37,815 bases of DNA. Origin: Baia soyae (lineage in GTDB: Bacteria > Bacillota > Bacilli > Thermoactinomycetales > Thermoactinomycetaceae). The stretch spans positions 1 to 37,815 of the forward strand of contig NZ_SLXV01000027.1 in NCBI RefSeq assembly GCF_004341445.1. The letters are read 5' to 3'. The translations under genes were made by a program, and so were the position numbers. The stretch's first letter is position 1. Each line of letters begins with the position of its first letter. The notes under the pieces were generated by a model, which was given only the letters and a program-made list of their open reading frames with translations, was not told the DNA's origin and searched no databases. This document shows positions 1-7,827 of this stretch, one piece after another.

Positions 1-47
1 GATGGAGAAACCATCGCCATAAACGATATTTGAGTCAATTCACACAA

Positions 48-82
48 AAACCTCTTCTAAACTTGTTGTTCAGAAGAGGTTT
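48..82 (-). terminator. Rho-independent terminator-like hairpin
   Basis: An 11-bp perfect inverted repeat (48-58 with 72-82) has a 13-nt loop. Read on the minus strand it is followed by a T run (complement of the A run at 46-50). It lies 70 nt past the stop of the last capsule-operon gene and probably ends that transcript. Confidence 0.7.
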
Positions 83-95
83 GTCTGCAGTCTGA

Positions 96-158
96 GTTAA
101 TAGAATAGAAGAAGCCCACATCCTAGAGAGGATTGTGGGCTTCTTCTATTCTATTAAC
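96..158. terminator. 29-bp stem hairpin overlapping the stop of the last capsule-operon gene
   Basis: Positions 96-124 pair with 129-158 with a single bulged base and a 4-nt AGAG loop. The right arm covers the stop codon of the minus-strand gene that ends at 154. No T run follows on either strand, so it may protect the mRNA 3' end or work with the terminator at 48-82. The length and near-perfection of the stem are seen directly; the role is inference. Confidence 0.6.
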
Positions 159-822
159 TATCTATTATTTTGGGTTCGGTTGAATTAGAAGAAGGATTGC
201 TATTAGGTTTTGGTTCGTCCTTTGCGATGAGCTTTAAACCTTGTTGCTTTATGAGACTGATCGTTTGGCTTTTGGACCATTGTCGTTCTTCTACAATTTG
301 CTCGATAAATACAAGGGTCGAAAGATCGTCTAAAATGTCATGAGACTCCCGGGACTCGTACTTTTTTTGAGCTATTGCTAAGTCAGCCTTTATAGCCTCG
401 ATGAGTTCTTTACTACTTGTGTTTGAACGATATTCCGGCTTGTCTAATACAGAATGTATTTTTGTAAATTCTTCTTTCGTGCTGGAGACCGGATTACCCC
501 ATTCGGGACCAAAGACAACATAGTTTGCATGTTGATGTAAACGATCTAATGAGGTGGCCAGTATATCAAAATCCTTTTTGTAGAAAATCCCAGTATCTTT
601 GTTAAGGAGGGTACCTTTCACTAACTCCTGTCGATATCGGTCAATGGCTTTTTTCTCTTCTGGGGGTAACGTCTCTACTTGGCGAAAATCAATTAATATA
701 TATAGAACAAGTCCTAGAATAAAAAACGGAATAAGTACCTTACCAAAGCGTTTCATGCTTTCATTAGATTTTAACGATTTCTTACGAGCCCGAGGCGCGA
801 AATGCTCCATCACGTCTGGCAT
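154..822 (-). CDS. Unknown membrane-anchored protein, last gene of the capsule operon
   Basis: A 222-residue protein of unknown function. A basic N-terminus is followed by one membrane segment at about residues 28-45 (FGKVLIPFFILGLVLYILI). The remainder is a hydrophilic, helix-rich, probably extracytoplasmic domain ending in an Asn/Ser/Pro-rich tail. I chose ATG at 822 because AAGGTGG lies 5 nt upstream. A TTG at 837 in the same frame lacks a ribosome-binding site. The gene overlaps the upstream gamma-glutamyltranspeptidase by about 41 nt, so it is probably translationally coupled to it and belongs to the capsule operon. It occupies the place of capE (pgsE) of Bacillus but is far larger than those roughly 50-residue peptides, and I see no similarity. 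A role in capsule export or anchoring is inferred from position only. Confidence 0.8.
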   Translation of the reverse strand: MPDVMEHFAPRARKKSLKSNESMKRFGKVLIPFFILGLVLYILIDFRQVETLPPEEKKAIDRYRQELVKGTLLNKDTGIFYKKDFDILATSLDRLHQHANYVVFGPEWGNPVSSTKEEFTKIHSVLDKPEYRSNTSSKELIEAIKADLAIAQKKYESRESHDILDDLSTLVFIEQIVEERQWSKSQTISLIKQQGLKLIAKDEPKPNSNPSSNSTEPKIIDS

Positions 823-2422
823 CAAATCCACCTTCAATCGTGTTTTTACTGTGATTCACTTGAATCCCTTGAACGCCACCGTAAAATAAGCCTGGTGGTT
901 TTACTCGAACGGTATATCCTTTTTGATGTAGTGTATTCTGTACGTCTTCAGGGAGGGGTTGTTCAACATAAATTCGATTTCCTTCAACGAGAAAGCGTGG
1001 TTGATCGATTGCTTGTTGCATAGGTTGTTTATATTGAATCAATCTAGTAATTACTTCGGTTAGAATGGGAGTGATTCGCTTTCCCCCAGCACTACCAATC
1101 CCGATGACAGGCTGTCCATCTTTCGCAAAAATGGTAGGTGCTGTATAGCTTAACGGACGTTTACCTGGTGTACCACGGTTTGGAGAGGCTTTGTTAATGC
1201 TGAAGTTTTTCAATTGATTGTTTAAGAAAAATCCGTGTGTGTATACCCCTGAACCAAAGAAGTTACTGAGAGTGTTTGTAGATGAGACCATCATGCCTGA
1301 TTTATCAACGATGACAAAATGAGTTGTATTATCATGTTCTTCTTGGTCTGCTAAGGAATCGACGATACTTTTATAACTGGTAGTAAGACGGTTTGGATTA
1401 ATATCTTGAATGAGGTCCATCATATACTTTTTATCTGTCATATCACCCATGGGAATGGAAGAGTACTTAGGATCTCCTAGAAACTTCGCGCGAGATGTGT
1501 TTACACGCTTTTGGATCTCTCCTAATAAATGTATTTGATCAGCTGATAGATCTGATGATTTTTGAACATTTACATCTTCAGACATGAGTAGAGATTGAGC
1601 GAGCATGATACCACCTCCAGCAGGAGGACTTGTTAGCATTTCGTATCCTTGATATTTAACTTTAAGAGGTTTTTTGGTATCGGCTTGATACTGAGTAAGA
1701 TCAGACAAGGTAACTCCTTTAGAAGCTTGGGAGATGCTTTGAGCGATGTCACCACTGTAAAATGCAGAAGAACCTTTTTGTTGAATCAGTTTCAATGTAG
1801 TTGCTAATTCTTCTTGTTGTATAAGCTGTTTGGATTGAACAGGAGTCCGATTAGGAAAGAAGTGTGGTAGCTTGGCTACGTTGAGACGGTGTTGTGCATC
1901 TCGAAGTCGATTACTTAAAATGGTAGTTGCTTCAAATCCCTTCTCTGCTAATTCGATAGAGGGTTGAATCAGTTTCTCCATTGGCATACTACCAAATTGA
2001 CTATGGGAAAGCTCCATACCTCTTACAAAACCAGGAACACCGATTCCATCAGCAGGGGTTTCGCCTTCATGGGGGGATATCTCTCTGTAATCAATGATAG
2101 TAGGTGATTTTTTCGTGCTATTGGGATGAACCAACATAGTACCACCGCCACCGATTCCAGAACCAAATGGTTCGACAACTCCTAGTGCATAAGAGACTGC
2201 AATGGCAGCATCTACTGCATTACCACCTTGTTCTAACACTTTCATTCCTGCATTTACAGCTTCAGGGTGTGCAGCAGCTACACCATATTTAGAAGACTTC
2301 TCATTGGTGGGAGAATGCTCTAAATCGGCTTTCTGGCTACTGTTTTTTTGGAAAAAATAAGATGTGATGAGTCCTCCAATAATGATGGTAGAAAGAATGA
2401 TATGAAAGGTACGATTGTTCAT
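782..2422 (-). CDS. capD: Gamma-glutamyltranspeptidase, CapD-like
   Basis: A 546-residue gamma-glutamyltranspeptidase. One N-terminal membrane segment (about residues 8-24) anchors or exports the protein. The large-subunit motifs HPEAVNAGMKVLEQGGNAVDAA and GSGIGGGGTML are present. The autocatalytic cleavage site DNTTHF places the nucleophile at Thr366, giving a small subunit of about 181 residues. The C-terminal motifs GSAGGKRI and GGVQGIQ also fit the family. In Bacillus anthracis the enzyme in this position of capBCADE, CapD, transfers poly-gamma-glutamate chains to the cell wall; in B. subtilis a GGT degrades the polymer. Its place directly after pgsBCA, with a 4-nt ATGA overlap with pgsA, favours the CapD role. 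The family is certain; wall anchoring versus hydrolysis is inference. Confidence 0.93.
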   Translation of the reverse strand: MNNRTFHIILSTIIIGGLITSYFFQKNSSQKADLEHSPTNEKSSKYGVAAAHPEAVNAGMKVLEQGGNAVDAAIAVSYALGVVEPFGSGIGGGGTMLVHPNSTKKSPTIIDYREISPHEGETPADGIGVPGFVRGMELSHSQFGSMPMEKLIQPSIELAEKGFEATTILSNRLRDAQHRLNVAKLPHFFPNRTPVQSKQLIQQEELATTLKLIQQKGSSAFYSGDIAQSISQASKGVTLSDLTQYQADTKKPLKVKYQGYEMLTSPPAGGGIMLAQSLLMSEDVNVQKSSDLSADQIHLLGEIQKRVNTSRAKFLGDPKYSSIPMGDMTDKKYMMDLIQDINPNRLTTSYKSIVDSLADQEEHDNTTHFVIVDKSGMMVSSTNTLSNFFGSGVYTHGFFLNNQLKNFSINKASPNRGTPGKRPLSYTAPTIFAKDGQPVIGIGSAGGKRITPILTEVITRLIQYKQPMQQAIDQPRFLVEGNRIYVEQPLPEDVQNTLHQKGYTVRVKPPGLFYGGVQGIQVNHSKNTIEGGFDARRDGAFRASGS

Positions 2423-3591
2423 TCTGGAGTCTCCTTTGCTCGTACATTTGTTGTTAGAGTTCGAACAAGCTTATTTCCGTCGCGCTTCCAGGATTGATTC
2501 CAACTATCAGTAAACATCATTTCTTCTGTTAGCTGAGAAAATATCTTTTCACGGCGGTAGACATCAGACCAGCCAGAAAGAGGTCTAGGTTGACCCTCTC
2601 GGATAAACATAGGATTTAACTCAATCCGTGCTTGTCCATCCTGTAGTAATTTATATTGTACAAGTACACTTTCACGAGTACGTGACCAACCTTGATCGAA
2701 AATAAAGTTTCCAAGGCTATAGAAAATCACACCATTTTTGTACACTTCTACGGGTTCTAGTACATGTGGATGGTGTCCAACGACTAGATCTGCACCTGCG
2801 TCTACTAAAGCGTGCCCGATATCTTTTTGCCTCGGGTGATAGCCACTGTCATATTCGATTCCCCAGTGGATATGGACTATGACTAAGTCTGCATTTTGCT
2901 TTGCCTTTGCCACTAGTGGAAAGAATATGTCTGGATCTGCTGGGAGGACACCCGAGCGATCCTTCTTAGCACCAAATTCTTTAGGTAAAATATCCGAAAT
3001 CCCTAGAGTAGCGATTTTTATTCCTTTTACTGTTTCATAAGAGATTTTGCTTGCTTCTTTCAAATCTCTTCCTGCTCCAACTGTCTCTATTTTATTTTTC
3101 TCAAATGTATGAAGAGTATCAATCAATCCTTGTCTCCCATAATCTTTCAAATGGTTATTCGCTAGATTGACAGAATTAAATCCTATTTTTTTAAGAGCAG
3201 ATGCCGCTCCCTGTTGGGAGCGTAGATGGATAAATTTATCCGCTTTATGATATCCGTCTGCTAGTACAATTGGATTTTCAAAATTCCCCGTTGTGTAATC
3301 GGATACTTTTAGATAAGGAAGTGCATAGCGAAATAGCCCTTCATGACCATAGTTGGGTATGACTACATCACTAATATTTCTACCAAACATCATATCACCG
3401 ACAAGTGTGACGGTTAATTTACTAGTAAGATCTTTGTCTATCTTTCCAGTGGAGGGTTGGTCCAATAAGTTGAAGACTATGATAAAGACCACCGTCACGG
3501 CCGTAGCGATTGTAGTATGGATAGTTGCGTGGCGTTTTTGATTTTTTATATAGATTTGTAGCTTTTGCTGCCAATTTAACATGATCTGCAC
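2419..3591 (-). CDS. pgsA: Poly-gamma-glutamate synthesis protein PgsA (CapA)
   Basis: About 390 residues: a short basic cytoplasmic N-terminus, one membrane segment at about residues 22-42, then an extracellular domain of the PGA_cap/CapA metallophosphatase-like fold. Visible motifs are VTLVGDMMFGRN, NLANNHLKDYG, VHIHWGIEY, GHHPHVLEPVE and YSLGNFIFDQ, the His/Asp/Asn set expected for this fold. PgsA works with PgsB and PgsC in polymerising and exporting poly-gamma-glutamate. The GTG start at 3591 has AGGA 5 nt upstream; an in-frame ATG at 3582 is also possible. The gene begins 7 nt after pgsC and ends in an ATGA overlap with the capD-like gene. Confidence 0.95.
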   Translation of the reverse strand: MQIMLNWQQKLQIYIKNQKRHATIHTTIATAVTVVFIIVFNLLDQPSTGKIDKDLTSKLTVTLVGDMMFGRNISDVVIPNYGHEGLFRYALPYLKVSDYTTGNFENPIVLADGYHKADKFIHLRSQQGAASALKKIGFNSVNLANNHLKDYGRQGLIDTLHTFEKNKIETVGAGRDLKEASKISYETVKGIKIATLGISDILPKEFGAKKDRSGVLPADPDIFFPLVAKAKQNADLVIVHIHWGIEYDSGYHPRQKDIGHALVDAGADLVVGHHPHVLEPVEVYKNGVIFYSLGNFIFDQGWSRTRESVLVQYKLLQDGQARIELNPMFIREGQPRPLSGWSDVYRREKIFSQLTEEMMFTDSWNQSWKRDGNKLVRTLTTNVRAKETPE

Positions 3592-3598
3592 TCACTTC

Positions 3599-4060
3599 CT
3601 AAAACAGTTGATAAACAAACATAATCAGAAATGTGCCTGCGCTTAACAATAATGTACTTCCTACAGTTGGGATAAAGCCCTGTTTTTGGATGGTATTGGC
3701 TATCAATCCAGGCACGATCACTCCAATCCCTCTAAATTCTTGCATCTCAAAAGGGAGATAGGGAAAGAGACTGGGGGCTAATATATCAAATAGAAGTTTG
3801 AGTGCGATTCCAACAGTCAGCATAGCTGCAAATTTACGGCGACCATAAAGAATAGTAATACGGGCTACTCCTTTTGTAACGATCAGGTAGGTTAGAAAGC
3901 TGAGGAGGAGAACAGAGCCAATAAATATGGGTTGATCAAATACTAATCCCATATAACCTGGAACAACTAGCCCTGCGGGGACAATCCCTACTTTTTCTGC
4001 ATATAATAAGCTTAAGACAACTCCAATAATCAGTGAAATATATAAATCTGAACCAAACAA
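3599..4060 (-). CDS. pgsC: Poly-gamma-glutamate synthesis protein PgsC (CapC)
   Basis: A 153-residue, almost wholly hydrophobic protein with about four to five membrane segments, matching the size and character of PgsC/CapC (about 149 residues). Segments such as GIVPAGLVVPGYMGLVFDQP and FRGIGVIVPGLIANTIQKQG are typical of the family. PgsC is the membrane partner of the amide ligase PgsB. The start is TTG at 4060, preceded by a perfect AGGAGG at 7-nt spacing, and there is no better ATG. The gene lies 11 nt downstream of pgsB and 7 nt upstream of pgsA, so the three are one transcription unit. Confidence 0.95.
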   Translation of the reverse strand: MFGSDLYISLIIGVVLSLLYAEKVGIVPAGLVVPGYMGLVFDQPIFIGSVLLLSFLTYLIVTKGVARITILYGRRKFAAMLTVGIALKLLFDILAPSLFPYLPFEMQEFRGIGVIVPGLIANTIQKQGFIPTVGSTLLLSAGTFLIMFVYQLF

Positions 4061-4071
4061 CGTATTTCCTC

Positions 4072-5346
4072 CTAGATCATTGCACGACGAGATCTTTTTG
4101 GGATTCTCTCTATTCTAGTGCTGTTGATTGTGTCTCGTGTTGACTGTGGTATTCTTGCATCAGTTCTTTGTTGTTTTACGATAGTATTCATCTCTTCAAA
4201 GATTTCACAAAGCGGTTCCCCTGATCCATGAATATTACCAACTCCATATATACAACGACCAACCAGTTTTGAACGGATTGCATCCATAATAACTTCTGTG
4301 GATTCATTCTCTAAATTTAATAATTGGTTGCAAACAATCCGATTAGCCCTATATTCATCAACTATAGGTTGTGTTGTTTGTCCAATCAGGACGAGGGTAT
4401 CGATTTGTATGTAAGGAAGTACATCGCGTGCGAATTGTTCTGTTCGGTCAACTCGATCTGCACGACAATTCATAATGACAATTGGATCTTGAGTGGGATA
4501 ACCTAACGTGGATACTCTCTCCCAAATACTAAGAGTTGAGGACGCATCATTCGCTGCAAATCCGTTTACAAAGTAAGAAGGATTTGAGGAGGTATCAAGT
4601 GGAAAAACCCTCATTGCTCCTGGATCAGGATGAGCATGTAACATTCCACGAAATGCAGTCTCTTCATCAATCCCCAGTGCTTCCGCTACTGCAAGGGCGA
4701 GAGAAGCATTTTGCGGAAAGACTACATAGTCAAATTGATGTAAAAAATTTTCGGAAATACGAGAATCATCTGCTATATGCACAATTGTATTTCGTTTACG
4801 TGCTTGGCGTTTGAAGTATTGAACATACTCTCCCTGCGAGATGATAAGATGACCGTTATAAGGAATGGTGGCTGTAAATGCCTCTGCTACTTGCTTTAGA
4901 GTAGGTCCCATTACATCCATATGGTCTTCTAATACATTTACAATGACTCCAATGTTGGCTTGAAGCATTTGTTCTTGAAAAATAATTTGGTAATCAGGAT
5001 TTACAGCCATGCATTCGCTTACCAAACAGTTGGCCCCTAATTCAGCTGCTTCTGCCACGACTACTTTTTGTTCTCGGATATTTGGCCCTTCAAGACGACG
5101 TTTGATCGGCTTCTCCTCTTCGCGATCCCAATAAATCATTCGAGCTGCCGTTCCAGTCGTTTTCCCAACAGTTCGGTAACCGGCTTCTACCATAATCCCA
5201 GTGATTAATCGGGTAACGGTTGATTTTCCACGAATTCCATTAATGTTAATACGGAGGGGAATGGAGTCGATATTTTTTTGGTGACGTTTTTTCTCCCAAA
5301 TACCTAGAAATAACAAAATCCCCAGTGCTAGGGGAATGATCCACAT
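4072..5346 (-). CDS. pgsB: Poly-gamma-glutamate synthase PgsB (CapB), Mur-ligase-like
   Basis: A 424-residue ATP-dependent amide ligase that polymerises glutamate through gamma-carboxyl bonds. It has an N-terminal membrane segment (residues 1-17), then the P-loop NGIRGKST at about 36-43, followed by family blocks SECMAVNPDYQIIFQEQ, NVLEDHMDVMGPT, NGFAANDASST and NCRADRVDRTEQFA. The ATG at 5346 matches the known N-terminus of PgsB, with GGAG 10 nt upstream. The frame stays open further upstream (to 5430), but that extension has no family resemblance. The C-terminus carries about 35 extra basic residues beyond B. subtilis PgsB. It is the first gene of the operon, with its promoter presumably in the AT-rich stretch upstream of 5346. 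Confidence 0.96.
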   Translation of the reverse strand: MWIIPLALGILLFLGIWEKKRHQKNIDSIPLRININGIRGKSTVTRLITGIMVEAGYRTVGKTTGTAARMIYWDREEEKPIKRRLEGPNIREQKVVVAEAAELGANCLVSECMAVNPDYQIIFQEQMLQANIGVIVNVLEDHMDVMGPTLKQVAEAFTATIPYNGHLIISQGEYVQYFKRQARKRNTIVHIADDSRISENFLHQFDYVVFPQNASLALAVAEALGIDEETAFRGMLHAHPDPGAMRVFPLDTSSNPSYFVNGFAANDASSTLSIWERVSTLGYPTQDPIVIMNCRADRVDRTEQFARDVLPYIQIDTLVLIGQTTQPIVDEYRANRIVCNQLLNLENESTEVIMDAIRSKLVGRCIYGVGNIHGSGEPLCEIFEEMNTIVKQQRTDARIPQSTRDTINSTRIERIPKRSRRAMI

Positions 5347-5576
5347 ACTCTTTTCACTCCTATGTATAGTATAGATGATGACTAGTAACAGTATATATTT
5401 TGGTGTTTTATGAAATACACACCTGTCCATCCTTATATTTATAACATAATTCTTATCATTTTGATCTGTTTTTTTAAAAAAGAAATAAACTCCTGTTTTT
5501 GGAAATATAAATAAAAAATCTGCTTGTGTTGAAGTGATTCCAAAAGTTAGACTAGGAATTTAATAAATGAAGAAAA

Positions 5577-5623
5577 GCACCTCCAACTGCTGGATTTTAT
5601 TCGTATCCAACAATTGGAGGTGC
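5577..5623 (-). terminator. Rho-independent terminator of the lipoprotein gene
   Basis: A 10-bp perfect inverted repeat (5577-5586 and 5614-5623, GCACCTCCAA and its complement). On the minus strand it is followed by TTTTC. It starts 15 nt after the stop of the lipoprotein gene ending at 5638. Confidence 0.75.
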
Positions 5624-5637
5624 AGTTTAATGAATCC

Positions 5638-6204
5638 CTACTTCATCACATCAATGGCTTGCAACTTATACTCATCTGTTCCGTTATTCGAGCAGATAAA
5701 AATAGCCTTGTAGCCGCCCGTCTGATAGGTGAGCACGGTTTTTGCTTCGGATTCCTGTGTGTTGGTAGGCTGGCCGAGTTTGCTGATGATGTCTTTGGAG
5801 GTGAATTGGATTAAGTCGGAGGCGTAATAGCTAATGGTGGTGATTTGTCCGCCGGTGACCTTGAATTCGGTTGCTTTGTCATTATATGTATAGGTGGTTT
5901 CTTTGCTAGAAGAGTTAGGTGTGGCACTAGGTTTGCCCCACTTTTTTTGGACATCTTCGATGGAAGAGCCGATTCCAAAATCGCCACTATTAAATCCCTT
6001 GCCAGACTCGGTGAGCTTCTTTATGGTAAGGAAGCTGTTATCATCGAAGGCTGGCACTTCTGTGCTAGGCTCCGATGCGGCTTCTTTTTGCTCGGATGTT
6101 TGATTGGGCTTCGTAGCTTGTGCACTTGGTGCTTTGTCGGAAGAGCATCCAGCTATGGTTAGGGCAGTAGACAGGATTATGCTATAAGTAAATAGTTTCT
6201 TCAT
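5638..6204 (-). CDS. DUF4309-like lipoprotein (YjgB-like)
   Basis: A 188-residue secreted lipoprotein. The signal peptide (MKKLFTYSIILSTALTIAGC) ends in a lipobox with Cys20. A low-complexity Ser/Glu/Pro linker follows to about residue 50, then a domain with FGIGSSIEDVQKKWGKP and a second, similar block TSKDIISKLGQPT. This two-block pattern, with a Gly-Lys/Gln-Pro signature after a helix, resembles the DUF4309 family of Bacillus YjgB. No enzymatic residues are evident and the function is unknown. It lies 54 nt downstream of a paralogous lipoprotein gene in the same direction, suggesting a two-gene operon. Confidence 0.85.
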   Translation of the reverse strand: MKKLFTYSIILSTALTIAGCSSDKAPSAQATKPNQTSEQKEAASEPSTEVPAFDDNSFLTIKKLTESGKGFNSGDFGIGSSIEDVQKKWGKPSATPNSSSKETTYTYNDKATEFKVTGGQITTISYYASDLIQFTSKDIISKLGQPTNTQESEAKTVLTYQTGGYKAIFICSNNGTDEYKLQAIDVMK

Positions 6205-6258
6205 CTTGTTCCCCTTAGATTTTAGATTGTTATTAGAATCTTAAAATAAATTATAACA

Positions 6259-6825
6259 TTAAGGAGTGGTATGAATCGAGTACTGAGTAAGTTTTTGTTC
6301 ATTTTGGTTTTTGTGCATAGGAAAAACAAACGTAACTGTGGAAGATTTGATGGTATAGGTTAGATTGATCATCCCTCTTCCTTTTATGATGCGACTGGTT
6401 TCTCCTAGCTTGTTAACTACATCCTGGTATTGAATAGAAGAAGACCCTTGGTTCCAACGATACATAATGGAAGAGACTTTATCTTGTTGAAATGTAAAGT
6501 AGACATGATGGGTTTTGAGATCATAACTATAGTAATCGTCATGGGAAGAATCGGCTTGCGGCTTTCCTAAGGCGGATTCGATGTCCTGTTTCCTAGCTCC
6601 TAGCTTAGCTTGAAACGGCTCAGTGATTCTACCTTGCTCTGCACTTATGACTAGTTTATCGATAAGCGGAGAGGTAATCGGATCTTTCGAAGATGGCTGT
6701 GATGCTTCAGGTTGAGTTGGAGAGGGTGAGCTTTCTGTTTTGGTCGAGGTACATGCTGTTAAAAGGAAAAAGGCGCTAACAACGCCCATGATTTTGATAG
6801 TGGGTGAGAAGAGTTTACGGTTCAA
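6259..6825 (-). CDS. DUF4309-like lipoprotein, paralogue of its neighbour
   Basis: A roughly 188-residue lipoprotein. The N-terminal membrane segment ends in the lipobox LLTAC, with a Ser/Pro-rich linker after it. The domain carries KLGARKQDIESALGKPQ and, later, YQDVVNKLGETSR, the same duplicated block as in the downstream gene, so the two are probably an old tandem duplication. The TTG at 6825 has AAGGAG 8 nt upstream. A GTG at 6834 overlaps that same ribosome-binding site and is unlikely. The 284-nt region upstream (6841-7124) is very AT-rich, holds no convincing gene and should contain divergent promoters for this operon and the plus-strand genes. Confidence 0.82.
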   Translation of the reverse strand: MNRKLFSPTIKIMGVVSAFFLLTACTSTKTESSPSPTQPEASQPSSKDPITSPLIDKLVISAEQGRITEPFQAKLGARKQDIESALGKPQADSSHDDYYSYDLKTHHVYFTFQQDKVSSIMYRWNQGSSSIQYQDVVNKLGETSRIIKGRGMINLTYTIKSSTVTFVFPMHKNQNEQKLTQYSIHTTP

Positions 6826-7124
6826 GGCTGTCACTCCTTAAAGGGAATTAATGATATAAGTTTATCAAATATACAACTAAAATTGGGACTTTTTCGAGAT
6901 TTAGATTCGAATTAAGTTCATTTATAAGAAACATCTTTGTAGTTGTATATGGCATAATTAGAGAAATAAATCCATATAAGAAGCTACATTTTAGTAAGCA
7001 GATTTTATTTTTCAAGATTGGGAATTTTATTTGTTTATATGACATTTCGGTATAAACTAGGAGTAGTAGTGACAATCGTAAGTCTGCTACAAGGATATGA
7101 TCTTCTTAGAGTGGAGGCGCGGAC

Positions 7125-7823
7125 TTGATTTTAGCAGATAAGAGCAGAAGCTTTACTAAGGTTTATCGCATGTACAATCGTTGGTTGTTACGCCGATCTT
7201 TCGAGCAAATCTATCTGGATGATAGTGGATTCATGGAGGAAGGACGACCGACTCTTTTTATCGCAAATCATAGTAACTGGTGGGATCGCCTACTGGTACT
7301 TCAATTAAATGAGGATGTCTTGAAGAGAGATATGTATGCGATGATGGCCCCAAAAGGGCTAAAAAAGGAGTTTCGCTTCTTTCGTAAGTTAGGCGGATTT
7401 TCGATCAATCCAGATTCGACTGTCGAGATTCAGCGATCGCTTAGGTACTCCGTGCAACTCCTGTCAGAGGCGGCTAATCGAGCGTTATGGTTGTTTCCTC
7501 AAGGAGAAATGCAACACCAGGAGATTCGGCCGATTCAACTGATGAGTGGACTTGGATCGATTGTGGAGCGGATGTATGACCTACAAGTGGTTCCGGTTCT
7601 ATTTTATTATACCTACGATGGGAATCGAAAACCCTCTGTATATATTCGGATTACAGATGCCTTAGTGCTGGACGAGGAGTGTCGAAAAAGGAAAATTGCT
7701 ACCCGAATCGCTCAAGAAGCATTGCAAACTCGATTGGATCATCTCCGTCAGGAAGTCATTTCATGTGAGACTACACATTTTAGTCAATGGATGAAAACGG
7801 TGAAATCAAGAAGGGAAGTATGA
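7125..7823 (+). CDS. 1-acylglycerol-phosphate-type acyltransferase, carotenoid-cluster associated
   Basis: A 232-residue acyltransferase of the PlsC superfamily. The catalytic HX4D motif is ANHSNWWDRL at about residues 49-58 and the acyl-acceptor block is LFPQGEMQ. There is no strong membrane anchor. The start is TTG at 7125 with GGAGG at 7-nt spacing. Only 4 nt separate it from the downstream CrtN/CrtP-like oxidoreductase, so they are co-translated. In C30 carotenoid pathways of Firmicutes a CrtO-type acyltransferase esterifies a glycosylated carotenoid. By context this gene may do that, although a general phospholipid acyltransferase role cannot be excluded. Confidence 0.85.
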   Translation: MILADKSRSFTKVYRMYNRWLLRRSFEQIYLDDSGFMEEGRPTLFIANHSNWWDRLLVLQLNEDVLKRDMYAMMAPKGLKKEFRFFRKLGGFSINPDSTVEIQRSLRYSVQLLSEAANRALWLFPQGEMQHQEIRPIQLMSGLGSIVERMYDLQVVPVLFYYTYDGNRKPSVYIRITDALVLDEECRKRKIATRIAQEALQTRLDHLRQEVISCETTHFSQWMKTVKSRREV

Positions 7824-7827
7824 TTTT

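Noticed and set aside
6848-7075. 75-codon minus-strand ORF in the gap before the acyltransferase
   Set aside because: Very AT-rich sequence, no good ribosome-binding site and no recognisable features; the region is better read as divergent promoter DNA.
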